Shown one piece after another: positions 22,763-31,268 of a DNA stretch of 64,000 bases. Source of the stretch: Herbiconiux flava (GTDB lineage Bacteria > Actinomycetota > Actinomycetes > Actinomycetales > Microbacteriaceae); the NCBI RefSeq assembly GCF_013409865.1, contig NZ_JACCBM010000001.1, forward strand, positions 2,356,001 through 2,420,000. The letters run 5' to 3'. The notes under the pieces were generated by a model, which worked only from the letters and a program-made list of their open reading frames with translations, made no database searches and was not told the DNA's origin. The position numbers and the translations under genes were made by a program. The number at the start of each line of letters is the position of its first letter. Within the stretch, counting starts at the first letter, position 1.

Positions 22763-24790
22763 CTACTCGTCGGCGCCCGCGATGGCGTTGAGCACGAGCA
22801 CGGCCGAGTCGTTGGCGCCGATGGCGTACTCGTTGGTCTCGTCCTCGTCGCAGAGCTGGCCGGTGGCGATCTCCTCAATCTCGGTGACGAGGGCCCTGGC
22901 CTGCCGCAGCTCGACCTCGAGCGTCGAGGCCTGGGTCGACCGGTTGGCCTGGGCGGCCATCAGCGCGTCGCTCAGCTTCTCGCGGTCCTCGAGCGAGATG
23001 GCCGCGTCGGAGAGGGCGCGGTCGCGCTCGTCGGCGAGGATGCCGATCTCGGTGCGGGCGGCCCGCAGTTCGCTCTCGAGGCGGGCGACCCGGTCGCGGG
23101 CGTCGTCGAGGTCGTCGCCGCCCCCGCCGAGGCCGAGGGCCTCGAACCCCTCGGGCTCGCGCTCGGTGTCCCGGCTCGACACCGAGGCCGCGGCCGACGC
23201 GGCGGCGGCCGCCGTGGCGGCGGCGGCATCGGCGTCGCGACGCGCCTGAGCGGCCTCGGCCTGCGCCTCGGCCAGCTCGCGCTCGAGGGCGTCGACCCGG
23301 CCGCGCGCTTCGGCGAGGGCCGCTTCGTGCTCGGCCCCCGCATCCGTCGCCGGGGTCTCGTCGGCGAAGGTGGCCGCCGTCGCGGCGTCGCTCTCGGCCC
23401 GCGCGGCCGCCAGCTCGTTCTCGAGCTGCACGACCCGCGCGCGGCTCTGCTCGAGCTCGTCGGCGGTCTGCGCGATCGCGGTGGCCGCGCCCTCGCCGTT
23501 GGCCGACAGGGCGGCGACCGTGGTGGCGTGGTCGCTGCGGAGCTGCTCGATCTCGGCGGTGAAGCGCTCGGTGAGGGTGGTGTTCTCGCTGCGGAGGCCG
23601 TCGAGCTCGGCGGCGGCCGCGGTGCGCTCCTGCTCGAGCTCGGCCTCGTGCTGGGTGCGCAGCTGCTCGAGCTCGGCCTGGTGGGCCGCGGTGAGCTGCT
23701 CGATCTCGGCGACGTGGGCGGCGCGCAGCTGCTCGTCGTGCATCCGCAGCTGGTCGCTCTCGGAGGCGTGACCGGCGCGCAGCTGGTCGGTCTCGGCCGC
23801 GTGCGCCTTGCGCAGCTCGTCGACCTGGGCGGCGTGCGCGGCGGTGAGCTGCTCGATCTGACCCGCGTGCGAGGAGCTGAGCTGCTCGAGCTGGGCGACA
23901 TGGGAGCCGCGCACCTCCTCGAGCTGGGCGGCATGGGCCGTGTGCAGCCCCGCGATCTGCACCTCGTAGCCCGAGGCCATGGCCTGGTGCTCGTCGGTGA
24001 GGCGCGAGGTGGTCGACGCGAGCTCGGTCTGCAGGCGGCCGGTCTCGTCGAGGCGCTGGGCCTCGAGTCGTGCGGTCTCGTCGGCCAGCTGCGCCTGCAG
24101 GGCGGCGGTCTCGGAGGCGAGGCGCTGCTGCAGCGCCGTGGTCTCCGACGCGAGACGCGCCTGGAGGGCGAGCAGCTGCTCCTCGCGCTCGGCCAGGTCG
24201 GCCGCGGTGGAGTCGAGGGTGGCCTGGGTGCGCTCGTAGCGCGCAGTCATCTCGGCCAGGCGGTCGCTCGTGTCGGCGAGGCGCTGCTCGGCGTCGGCGC
24301 GGGCGTCGTCGCGGAGGCGCCGGTCGTCGAAGACCAGGCCGAGCTGCGAGCGGATGATCTCCAGCGGGTCCGTCTCCTCGACGTCCTCGATCGGCGGCAC
24401 GGGCGGCGGCTCGTAGGCCGGGTGCGCCTTCGGGTCGATGAAGTGCTGGCGGTAGAGGTCGTCGATGACGGCGGCGTAACGGGCCCGGAACTCGGGCGTG
24501 CCGATCTTCAGCGAGGCGCCGACGAAGCTGAGGGCGGTGCGGTCACGCCCGGTGAGCTCGTAACCCGGGTCGGGCTCGGGGGCCGGCTCCGACGCCGGGG
24601 CCGTGTAGGCGGCGGTCGCGGCGGTGCCGGAGGCGTCGTCGTCGTGCTCGGCGAGGCTCGCGAACAGGTCGGTCTCGGGCTGCGCCTCGTCTGCCTGTGC
24701 GGCGGGCCGGGCGGTCTCGGCCCCGTCGACCTGGGGGTGGGTGGTGTGGGGCCGGGTGGCGTCGGGGTCGGTGGGGGTGGCGTCGGACAT
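22763..24790 (-). CDS. long coiled-coil protein with hendecad repeats, function unknown
   Basis: A 675-residue acidic protein with no membrane segment. Residues 1-75 are disordered (Pro/Thr/Asp/Ala). Residues 76-160 hold a small unassigned folded region (GYELTGRDRTALSFVGASLK, PEFRARYAAVIDDLYRQHF). From about 205 to 430 the sequence runs in 11-residue steps such as AHAAQLEEVRG, SHVAQLEQLSS and SHAGQIEQLTA. More irregular coiled coil follows to about 545, a Gly-rich break at 550-570 and a final coiled-coil segment ending in VLVLNAIAGADE. Hendecads give straight or right-handed coils, seen in scaffold and polarity proteins. GTAGGAGC is a good ribosome site. A cytoskeletal or scaffolding job is inference. 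Confidence 0.78.
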   Translation of the reverse strand: MSDATPTDPDATRPHTTHPQVDGAETARPAAQADEAQPETDLFASLAEHDDDASGTAATAAYTAPASEPAPEPDPGYELTGRDRTALSFVGASLKIGTPEFRARYAAVIDDLYRQHFIDPKAHPAYEPPPVPPIEDVEETDPLEIIRSQLGLVFDDRRLRDDARADAEQRLADTSDRLAEMTARYERTQATLDSTAADLAEREEQLLALQARLASETTALQQRLASETAALQAQLADETARLEAQRLDETGRLQTELASTTSRLTDEHQAMASGYEVQIAGLHTAHAAQLEEVRGSHVAQLEQLSSSHAGQIEQLTAAHAAQVDELRKAHAAETDQLRAGHASESDQLRMHDEQLRAAHVAEIEQLTAAHQAELEQLRTQHEAELEQERTAAAAELDGLRSENTTLTERFTAEIEQLRSDHATTVAALSANGEGAATAIAQTADELEQSRARVVQLENELAAARAESDAATAATFADETPATDAGAEHEAALAEARGRVDALERELAEAQAEAAQARRDADAAAATAAAAASAAASVSSRDTEREPEGFEALGLGGGGDDLDDARDRVARLESELRAARTEIGILADERDRALSDAAISLEDREKLSDALMAAQANRSTQASTLEVELRQARALVTEIEEIATGQLCDEDETNEYAIGANDSAVLVLNAIAGADE
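23621..23938 (-). repeat. 33-bp (11-codon) repeats inside the coiled-coil gene
   Basis: About nine degenerate 33-bp units encode HxAxhExLxxx hendecads at residues 285-390, with one shortened unit (HDEQLRA). A less conserved series (LQARLASETTA, LQQRLASETAA, LQAQLADETAR) precedes it. Confidence 0.8.
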
Positions 24791-24855
24791 GATGCTCCTA
24801 CTGGCCTCGCGGGGTGGTGGTGAGGGCTGCCGCTCGTCGTCGCGGCTCGTCGTGG

Positions 24856-25287
24856 TCAAGGGTACTGGCCGTGCCTGAGTCCCGGGTCTCCGTCTTCGTC
24901 GTCGCGCGGGCCTGCGCCCGTACCGAGACCGCGCAGCCGCTCCAGCTCGCGCCGATCGCGCTTGGTGGGGCGCCCGGTTCCGCGATCGCGCACGGGCACG
25001 GAGGCCACCTCCTCGCGCGGCGGCGGCGGCGGAGTGAGGTCGGCGAACAGCTCGGCCGCGACCGAGGCCGAGCCGCGCTTGGCGCCCAGCTTCTGCACAA
25101 TCAGAATGCGGTCGAAGCCGCTGATGCGCGCCCGCACCTCGTCGCCGGGCCGAACGGGCTGGGCAGCCTTGACGCGGTCGCCGTTCAGCTTCACGTGACC
25201 GGCGCGGCACGCCGCGGTGGCGAGCGAGCGGGTCTTGTAGACGCGGGCAGCCCACAGCCAGCTGTCGATGCGCACGCCCTCGCTCAT
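24856..25287 (-). CDS. S4-domain RNA-binding protein (Hsp15-like)
   Basis: A 143-residue protein whose first 65 residues are an S4 domain: RIDSWLWAARVYKTRSLATA, CRAGHVKLNGDRVK and PVRPGDEVRA. This matches Hsp15 (HslR), which binds stalled 50S subunits carrying nascent chain. The tail is basic and acidic by turns (RPTKRDRRELERLRG, then RDDEDGDPG), typical of actinobacterial members. It is divergent from the helicase gene with only 38 bp between starts and follows the coiled-coil protein on the opposite side. Confidence 0.9.
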   Translation of the reverse strand: MSEGVRIDSWLWAARVYKTRSLATAACRAGHVKLNGDRVKAAQPVRPGDEVRARISGFDRILIVQKLGAKRGSASVAAELFADLTPPPPPREEVASVPVRDRGTGRPTKRDRRELERLRGLGTGAGPRDDEDGDPGLRHGQYP

Positions 25288-25325
25288 CCGTCAAGCCTCG
25301 CACAGGCCGCCGTAGGCTGGGGCAC

Positions 25326-27860
25326 GTGATCTCCACCCCCTCCCGCCCGGCGATGCCGCAGCCCTTCGACCCCGATGCGGCCTACGACGCCTTCACCGAG
25401 TGGGCGGCCGAACGCGGCACCCCGCTCTACCCCGCGCAGGACGAGTCGGTGCTCGCCATCGTCTCGGGCGAGAACGTCATCTTGAGCACCCCCACGGGCA
25501 CGGGCAAGTCGCTGGTCGCGGTCGGTGCCCATGCCACGGCACTGGCCCAGGGCATCCGGAGCTACTACACGGCCCCGATCAAGGCGCTGGTGAGCGAGAA
25601 GTTCTTCGACCTGGTCGAGATCTTCGGTGCGACGAACGTGGGCATGGTGACGGGCGACTCGTCGGTGAATCCGGATGCTCCGATCATCTGCGCGACCGCC
25701 GAGATCCTCGCCAACCTCGCACTCCGGCACGGGGCCGACACCGAGGCCGGCCAGGTCGTGATGGACGAGTTCCACTTCTATGCCGACCCCGACCGCGGCT
25801 GGGCGTGGCAGGTGCCGATCCTGGCGCTGCCGAACGCGCAGTTCGTGCTGATGTCGGCGACCCTCGGCGAGGTCGACTGGCTGGCTGAGGACCTCTCCCG
25901 CCGAACCGGCCGCGAGACCACCGTCGTGACCGGCGTGGAGCGTCCCGTGCCGCTGACCTTCAGCTACGCCACGACGCCCATCCAGGAGACGGTCGAGGAG
26001 CTGCTGCAGACCCAGCGCGCCCCCGTCTACATCGTGCACTTCTCCCAGCTCGCCGCCATCGAGCGCGCGCAGGCCCTGTCGAGCATCAAGGTCGCGAGCC
26101 GTGAGGTGCGCGACGAGATCGCCGAGCTGATCGGCCCGTTCCGCTTCACGACGGCGTTCGGCAAGACGCTCGCCCGGCTGATCCGCATGGGCATCGGCGT
26201 GCACCACGCGGGCATGCTGCCGAAGTACCGGCGGCTCGTCGAGCGCCTCGCCCAGCGGGGCCTGCTCAAGGTCATCTGCGGCACCGACACGCTGGGCGTC
26301 GGCATCAACGTGCCGATCCGCACGGTGCTGCTGTCGGCGCTGACGAAGTTCGACGGCACACGGATGCGCCAGCTCACCGCACGCGAGTTCCACCAGATAG
26401 CGGGTCGCGCGGGCCGCGCCGGCTACGACACCGCGGGCACGGTCGTGGTGCAGGCGCCCGAGCACGAGACCGAGAACCTCAAGGCGCTCGCGAAGATCGG
26501 CGACGACCCCAAGAAGCGCCGCAAGTTCATCCGCAAGAAGGCTCCCGAGGGCTTCGTCTCGTGGGGCGAGCCGAGCTTCGAGAAGCTGATCGCGGCCGAG
26601 CCCGAGAAGCTCACCTCGCAGCTCACGGTCACCCACGCGATGGTGCTCAACACGATCGCGCGCGGCGGCGACGTCGTGGCGAACATGCGTGCCCTGCTGG
26701 AAGACAATCACGAGCCCCGCGCGAAGCAGCGCGAGCTCATCCGCCAGGCCCTCGCGATCTACCGCACCCTCCGCACCGCCGGAGTGGTCGAGCAGGTCAC
26801 CGATGCGGTCACGGGCATCACGATCATCCGCCCCACGGTCGACCTGCAACCGAACTTCGCGCTGAACCAGCCGTTGTCGCCGTTCGCGCTGGCGGTCTAC
26901 GACCTGCTCGACGAGGACTCGCCGTCGTTCGCGCTCGACGTGGTGTCGGTCACCGAGGCCATCCTCGACGACCCGCGGCCGGTGCTCTCGGCGCAGCAGT
27001 TCGTGGCGCGTGGCGAGGCGGTGCAGGCGATGAAGGCCGAGGGCATCGAGTACGAGCAGCGCATGGAGCTGCTCGACGAGGTCACCTACCCGAAGCCGCT
27101 GCTCGGCCTGCTCAGCGAGGCCTTCGACACCTACCGGGCCTCGCAGCCGTGGATCGGCGACTTCGACATCTCGCCGAAGTCGGTCATCCGCGACATGTAC
27201 GAGCGGGCGATGTCGTTCGGCGAGTACATCGCGTTCTACCGGCTGCCCCGCTCAGAGGGCCTGGTGCTGCGCTACCTCTCCGACGCCTACCGCACGCTGC
27301 GCTCGACCGTGCCCGACGAGCTGAAGAACGACGACCTGCTCGATCTGATCGAGTGGCTCGGCGAACTCGTGCGCCAGACCGACTCGAGCGTGCTCGACGA
27401 GTGGGAGGCGCTGATCGACCCCGCCGCCGTCGAGGCCGCCGCCCGGCGGGAGGAGTCGGAGGAGGCCGTGGTGCCGCCGGCGCCGAAGCTGCTGACCTCG
27501 AACCCGCGGGCGTTCCGCATCCTGGTGCGCAACGAGCTGTTCCGCCGGGTCACTCTCGCCGCGCGCGAGGCCTGGGACGAGCTGGGCGAGCTCGACGGCT
27601 CCTCGGGCTTCACCGCCGACCGCTGGGCCACCGCGATGGACGACTACTACGACGTGCACGACTCCGTCGGCATCGGCCCGCACGCCCGCAGTGCCGCCCT
27701 GCTCATCCTCGAGGAGCAGCCGACGGTGTGGCGGGCGCGGCAGATCTTCGACGACCCGGCCGGCGACCACGACTGGGGCATCACCGCCGAAATCGACCTC
27801 GCGGCCTCGAACGAGGCGGGCACGGCGGTCGTGCGGGTGACGGCGGTCGACCAGCTCTAG
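25326..27860 (+). CDS. Ski2-like DExH-box helicase with DUF3516
   Basis: An 844-residue superfamily 2 helicase. Walker A STPTGTGKS (54-62), DEFH (148-151), MSATLGE (motif III) and QIAGRAGRAGYD (motif VI) are intact, so ATP-driven unwinding is expected. The C-terminal half is the DUF3516 extension typical of actinobacteria and some other bacteria (from ISPKSVIRDMYERAMSF on). Eukaryotic Ski2/Mtr4 relatives act in RNA decay; here RNA or DNA substrates are not distinguishable. The start may be GTG 25326 or ATG 25353; the latter opens MPQPFDPDAAYDAF. Divergent from the S4 gene. Confidence 0.92.
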   Translation: MISTPSRPAMPQPFDPDAAYDAFTEWAAERGTPLYPAQDESVLAIVSGENVILSTPTGTGKSLVAVGAHATALAQGIRSYYTAPIKALVSEKFFDLVEIFGATNVGMVTGDSSVNPDAPIICATAEILANLALRHGADTEAGQVVMDEFHFYADPDRGWAWQVPILALPNAQFVLMSATLGEVDWLAEDLSRRTGRETTVVTGVERPVPLTFSYATTPIQETVEELLQTQRAPVYIVHFSQLAAIERAQALSSIKVASREVRDEIAELIGPFRFTTAFGKTLARLIRMGIGVHHAGMLPKYRRLVERLAQRGLLKVICGTDTLGVGINVPIRTVLLSALTKFDGTRMRQLTAREFHQIAGRAGRAGYDTAGTVVVQAPEHETENLKALAKIGDDPKKRRKFIRKKAPEGFVSWGEPSFEKLIAAEPEKLTSQLTVTHAMVLNTIARGGDVVANMRALLEDNHEPRAKQRELIRQALAIYRTLRTAGVVEQVTDAVTGITIIRPTVDLQPNFALNQPLSPFALAVYDLLDEDSPSFALDVVSVTEAILDDPRPVLSAQQFVARGEAVQAMKAEGIEYEQRMELLDEVTYPKPLLGLLSEAFDTYRASQPWIGDFDISPKSVIRDMYERAMSFGEYIAFYRLPRSEGLVLRYLSDAYRTLRSTVPDELKNDDLLDLIEWLGELVRQTDSSVLDEWEALIDPAAVEAAARREESEEAVVPPAPKLLTSNPRAFRILVRNELFRRVTLAAREAWDELGELDGSSGFTADRWATAMDDYYDVHDSVGIGPHARSAALLILEEQPTVWRARQIFDDPAGDHDWGITAEIDLAASNEAGTAVVRVTAVDQL

Positions 27861-27925
27861 GCTGCTGCCTCACTTATCGCTGCTGCCTCTCTTATCGCTG
27901 CCGGCGTCTCTTATCGCTGCCGGCG
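27861..27925. repeat. 18-bp tandem repeats between convergent genes
   Basis: Immediately after the helicase stop: GCTGCTGCCTCACTTATC, GCTGCTGCCTCTCTTATC, then a 19-bp variant ending TCTCTTATC and a partial fourth copy. The spacer separates the helicase from a convergent GNAT gene. Confidence 0.85.
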
Positions 27926-27957
27926 TGGCCGGCGACGAACGGATGCTCGGCCGGCGT

Positions 27958-28497
27958 TCACCCGTCGGCGGGCCGTTCCAGGCAGACGAGCCCGGCGCGC
28001 GGGTCCCACGACGCCACCCTCCCGAAGCCGAGCCGCTCGTAGAGGGCGATCGCGGTGGTCCGCCACTCCCAGACCGAGAGCCGGAGCCCGCAGCCGTCGG
28101 CGGCGGCGCGGTGGGTGGCCTCGACCAGCAGATGCCTCGCTGCACCCCGGCCGCGGGCCTCCGGCTGCACCCAGAGCCGCTTCACCTCGTGCCAGCCGGA
28201 AATGGCGGGCGTGAGGACGAGCATGCCCAGAGATGCCTCGCGCGACGTTTCGCCCGCTGCTGCCTCGTCCGCCCGGTCGGCGGCGCGTCCCCTCGCCAGG
28301 AGCACCGTCGAACCCGCGAACGCCGCCGCCGGGTCCTCGGCCTCGGAACGGTAGCGGCCGGGCAGCTCGACCGCCCGCGACCCCTTCTCGCTCTCGGTCT
28401 GTTGGTGGTAGCGCAGCACCATCGCCGCGACCGCGGCCCGGTCTTCGGCGTCCGCCGGGTTCCAGGGTTCGACGTGCAGCGGGGCCGTCGCAGTCAC
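27958..28497 (-). CDS. GNAT-family N-acetyltransferase
   Basis: A 179-residue GCN5-type acetyltransferase. The core is HEVKRLWVQPEARGRGAARH (acetyl-CoA loop R/Q-x-x-G-x-G/A), then LSVWEWRTTAIALYERLGF, the motif B region. The N-terminal half is longer than in minimal GNATs (about 95 residues before the core). The substrate is unknown. Last gene of a three-gene operon with RibD-C and FolP2; its ATG overlaps the reductase stop by 4 bp. Confidence 0.88.
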   Translation of the reverse strand: MTATAPLHVEPWNPADAEDRAAVAAMVLRYHQQTESEKGSRAVELPGRYRSEAEDPAAAFAGSTVLLARGRAADRADEAAAGETSREASLGMLVLTPAISGWHEVKRLWVQPEARGRGAARHLLVEATHRAAADGCGLRLSVWEWRTTAIALYERLGFGRVASWDPRAGLVCLERPADG

Positions 28498-29261
28498 CGT
28501 GCCGCCCTGCTCCAGCGCGAGAGCAGCAGGCTGCCGCTGCGGAGGAGACCCGCGAGCTCGAGGTGTCGCGGCACGACGGTGTCGCCGCCGGCCCGGGCGA
28601 TGCGCGGGCCGATGCCACCCTCGAGCACCGGGCTGATCGTGAGGCAGAGCTCGTCGACGAGATCGGCTGCGATCAGGTCGCCGAAGAACGACGGACCGCC
28701 CTCGCAGAGGATCTGGGTGAGGCCCCGCACGTGCAGCTCCCGCACGACGAGGGTCGGGTCGACCCGCTCGTCCCCGGCGTCGACGACGTCGGCGACGGGG
28801 GCGAGCCGCCGCCGGGCGTCCGGCGGCGCTGCCTTCGAGGTGAACACGAGGGGTCGGCGGGGCGCCTTCGCGAAGAGGTCGGATGCCGGGTCGAGGTCGA
28901 GCCGACCGCTCACCAGCGCCATGGCGGGGTGCACCGGCATCCGGAGTGCCTCGCGCCAGCCGTGGAAGCGCTCGTCGACGGTCAGGGCGCCGTACCCTTC
29001 GGCGCGTGCGGTGCCGGCGCCGACGAGCACGACGTCGGAGACCCCGCGCAGGATGTCGAAGACGACCTTGTCGGCCGGGCCGCCGAGGCCGCCGGAGAGG
29101 CCGTCGACGGTCGCCGATCCGTCGAGACTCTGCACGAAGTTGACCCGGAGTCGCGGGGTCGCGCGGTCGGGAGCGTACAGCGCGAGCAGCTCCTCGGGGG
29201 CGAGCGGGGCGGAGGGCAGGGGGAAGAGCTCGACGATGTCGGGGGTGGGTGGGACGGTCAT
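28494..29261 (-). CDS. RibD C-terminal / dihydrofolate reductase-fold reductase
   Basis: A stand-alone NADPH reductase domain of 255 residues as in the C-terminal half of RibD. Key segments are RLRVNFVQSLDGSATVDGLS, SDVVLVGAGTARAEGYGAL and ILCEGGPSFFGDLIAADLVD, the classic pyrimidine-reductase pattern. There is no deaminase domain, so it need not be the riboflavin enzyme. Actinobacterial members of this family can act on folate- or flavin-like substrates. The gene lies 26 bp after folP2 and overlaps the GNAT gene by 4 bp, suggesting a small operon dealing with a pterin-like metabolite. Confidence 0.88.
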   Translation of the reverse strand: MTVPPTPDIVELFPLPSAPLAPEELLALYAPDRATPRLRVNFVQSLDGSATVDGLSGGLGGPADKVVFDILRGVSDVVLVGAGTARAEGYGALTVDERFHGWREALRMPVHPAMALVSGRLDLDPASDLFAKAPRRPLVFTSKAAPPDARRRLAPVADVVDAGDERVDPTLVVRELHVRGLTQILCEGGPSFFGDLIAADLVDELCLTISPVLEGGIGPRIARAGGDTVVPRHLELAGLLRSGSLLLSRWSRAAR

Positions 29262-29287
29262 CCTGAGGCCTTCTCTCGGCAGGGGGG

Positions 29288-30184
29288 TCAGACGTTGTGC
29301 GACAGGAAGGAGGGGTCGCGGAAGCCGAGCACGGTCTCGAGCATGCGCATCGACGCGACCGAGGCGCGCACGTCGTGCATGCGTATGATGCGGGCGCCGA
29401 GCATCGCGCAGACGGTGGCAGCCACGAGCGAGCCCTCGAGACGGTCTGGCTTGGCGGCGTCGAGCGATTCGCCGACGAAGTCCTTGTTCGACACCGCCGC
29501 GAGGGCGGGCAGGCCGATCGAGGCGATCTCGTCGAAGCGGCGGGTGAGCTCGAGGCTGTGCAGCGTGTTCTTGTTGAGGTCGTGCCCGGGGTCGATGTAG
29601 AGCGCGCTCTCGGCGACGCCGGCGTCGACCGCGCGTTCGACCCGCTCCACGAGGAAGGACCGCACCTCGTCGACCACGTCGTCGTAGTGCGGCCGCGGAT
29701 AGGGCGTGCGCGGCTCGGCGAGCGAGTGGGTGATGACGAGCGATCCGCCCCCGTCGGCGACGGCTGCGGCCATCTCGGGGTCGCTCAGCCCGGTCGTGTC
29801 GTTCACGACGTGCGCGCCGGCGGCGAGGCAGGCGGCGGCGACGGATGCGCGGAAGGTGTCGACCGAGATGACGACGTCGCTCGCCCCCGCCAGCTGCGCC
29901 ACCACCGGCAGCACGCGGTCGAGCTCCTCGGCCTCGCCGATCTCGGGCCCCGGAGCGAACTTCGCCCCGCCGATGTCGACCCAGTCGGCGCCCGCCTCGG
30001 CGGCTGCGACAGCACTCGCGACCGCCTTGTCGAGCGCGAAGGTGGCGCCGCGGTCGAAGAAGGAGTCGGGCGTGCGGTTGACGATCGCCATCACAGCGAT
30101 GCGCCGATCGAAGTCGATCACCCTCTCGCCGAGCCGCGTCGGGAAGCGCCGCAGGGGGTGGCGGAGCTCGGGTGTGACGATCAT
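29288..30184 (-). CDS. folP2: dihydropteroate synthase-like protein FolP2
   Basis: A 298-residue TIM-barrel protein of the DHPS family. It has MAIVNRTPDSFFDRG, in place of the canonical NVTPDSF, and GGAKFAPGPEIGEAEE where true DHPS has the sulfonamide/pABA loop ESTRPG; NDTTGL, NKDFVGES and MHDVRA complete it. This is the FolP2 type of mycobacteria, reported not to complement DHPS. The absence of the loop makes normal dihydropteroate synthesis unlikely. It heads an operon with the RibD-C reductase and a GNAT enzyme. The ATG at 30184 places RRIAVMAIVNRTPDSF at the expected distance. Confidence 0.87.
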   Translation of the reverse strand: MIVTPELRHPLRRFPTRLGERVIDFDRRIAVMAIVNRTPDSFFDRGATFALDKAVASAVAAAEAGADWVDIGGAKFAPGPEIGEAEELDRVLPVVAQLAGASDVVISVDTFRASVAAACLAAGAHVVNDTTGLSDPEMAAAVADGGGSLVITHSLAEPRTPYPRPHYDDVVDEVRSFLVERVERAVDAGVAESALYIDPGHDLNKNTLHSLELTRRFDEIASIGLPALAAVSNKDFVGESLDAAKPDRLEGSLVAATVCAMLGARIIRMHDVRASVASMRMLETVLGFRDPSFLSHNV

Positions 30185-30242
30185 GTTTCCATCATGGTCG
30201 TTCGGGCGGGTCGGCCGGGCCGCACCGTGAGAAGGTGGAGTC

Positions 30243-31145
30243 ATGACGGCACCTCCCCCGACGCATCCGCGGGACAGCGGCGACGCCTGGGTCGAGGGGC
30301 CGGACGGCCGCCGGTTCTGGGGGCGCTACGGTGCCGCGGGGCTGCTGGTGCACGACGAGACGGCGGGAATCCTGCTGCAGCACCGCGCCGAGTGGAGCCA
30401 TTTCGGCGGCACCTGGGGGCTGCCGGGCGGTGCCCGGCACGAGGGCGAGTCGGCGGTCGACGGCGCCATCCGCGAGGCCGAGGAGGAGGCCGGGGTGCCG
30501 GCTGACGCGTTGCGGCTCGCGTTCACCTCGGTGCTCGACCTCGGCTACTGGTCGTACGTGACCGTCGTGACCCGCACGGCGCGTTTCTTCGACCCCCGCA
30601 TCGGCGACGCGGAGAGCCTCGAGCTGCGGTGGGTGCCGCTCGACGAGGTCGAGTCGCTGCCGCTGCATCCCGGGTTCGGCTCGGCCTGGCCGGCACTGCG
30701 GGAGCGTCTCGGTGAGCGCATCCGGGTCGTGGTCGACGCGGCGAACGTGGTCGGCTCGGTGCCGGACGGGTGGTGGAAGGATCGCGCGGGCGCTGCTGCC
30801 CGGCTCATCTCGCGGCTGGAGCTGCTCGGCGACGCCGGCATCGCCACCTCGGAGTTCTCGCCTGAGGCCGGGGCGGGCCGCAGTTGGCCGCAGTTCAGTG
30901 TCGTGCTCGAGGGGCAGGCGAAGGATGCGGTGGTCGCCTCCTCGGGTCAGGTCGGCGTGCTGCGAGCGGCCGGCTCCGGCGACGACGCGATCGTCGACGA
31001 GGTCGCGCGGGCTGCCGCGCTGCCGGTTCCCGGCCGGATCGTCGTGGTGACGGCCGACCGCGGGCTGAGCGAGCGGGTGCTGGCGCTCGGCGCCGAGGTG
31101 CGCGGGCCGGGCTGGCTGCGGGGGCTGCTCGACGCAGTGGAGTGA
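30243..31145 (+). CDS. Nudix hydrolase fused to a NYN/PIN-like nuclease domain
   Basis: A 300-residue two-domain protein. Residues 25-150 are a Nudix fold with an intact box, GGARHEGESAVDGAIREA then EEEAGV (GX5EX7REUXEEXGU), for hydrolysis of a nucleoside diphosphate derivative. Residues 160-300 have RIRVVVDAANVVGSVPDGWW, VVASSGQVGVLRAAGSGDD and GRIVVVTADRGLSERV: acidic residues after consecutive strands, as in NYN/PIN nucleases. The fusion would pair nucleotide clearing with RNA cleavage, but substrates are unknown. GGTGGAG is its ribosome site. Divergent from folP2 (58-bp gap). Confidence 0.85.
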   Translation: MTAPPPTHPRDSGDAWVEGPDGRRFWGRYGAAGLLVHDETAGILLQHRAEWSHFGGTWGLPGGARHEGESAVDGAIREAEEEAGVPADALRLAFTSVLDLGYWSYVTVVTRTARFFDPRIGDAESLELRWVPLDEVESLPLHPGFGSAWPALRERLGERIRVVVDAANVVGSVPDGWWKDRAGAAARLISRLELLGDAGIATSEFSPEAGAGRSWPQFSVVLEGQAKDAVVASSGQVGVLRAAGSGDDAIVDEVARAAALPVPGRIVVVTADRGLSERVLALGAEVRGPGWLRGLLDAVE

Positions 31146-31156
31146 CGCCGGTGCGT

Positions 31157-31246
31157 GACTCCCGGAGGCGACGCCGTCGTGGGATCGCGATGTCTGGGGC
31201 ATGACTCTCGCAGGTGACGTCGGCGTGCGACCGCGATGTCCGGGGT
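31157..31246. repeat. 45-bp direct repeat, two degenerate copies
   Basis: Two copies, 31157-31201 and 31202-31246, aligned from TGACTC; shared blocks include TCGCGATGTCTGGGG versus CCGCGATGTCCGGGG. A further TGACG at 31248 starts what may be a third. The spacer separates two genes on the same strand. Confidence 0.65.
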
Positions 31247-31268
31247 GTGACGTAGTCTTCATGCCACG

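Noticed and set aside
29288..30184. Genuine dihydropteroate synthase for folate
   Set aside because: The pABA/sulfonamide loop ESTRPG and NVTPDSF motif are replaced by FolP2-type sequences.
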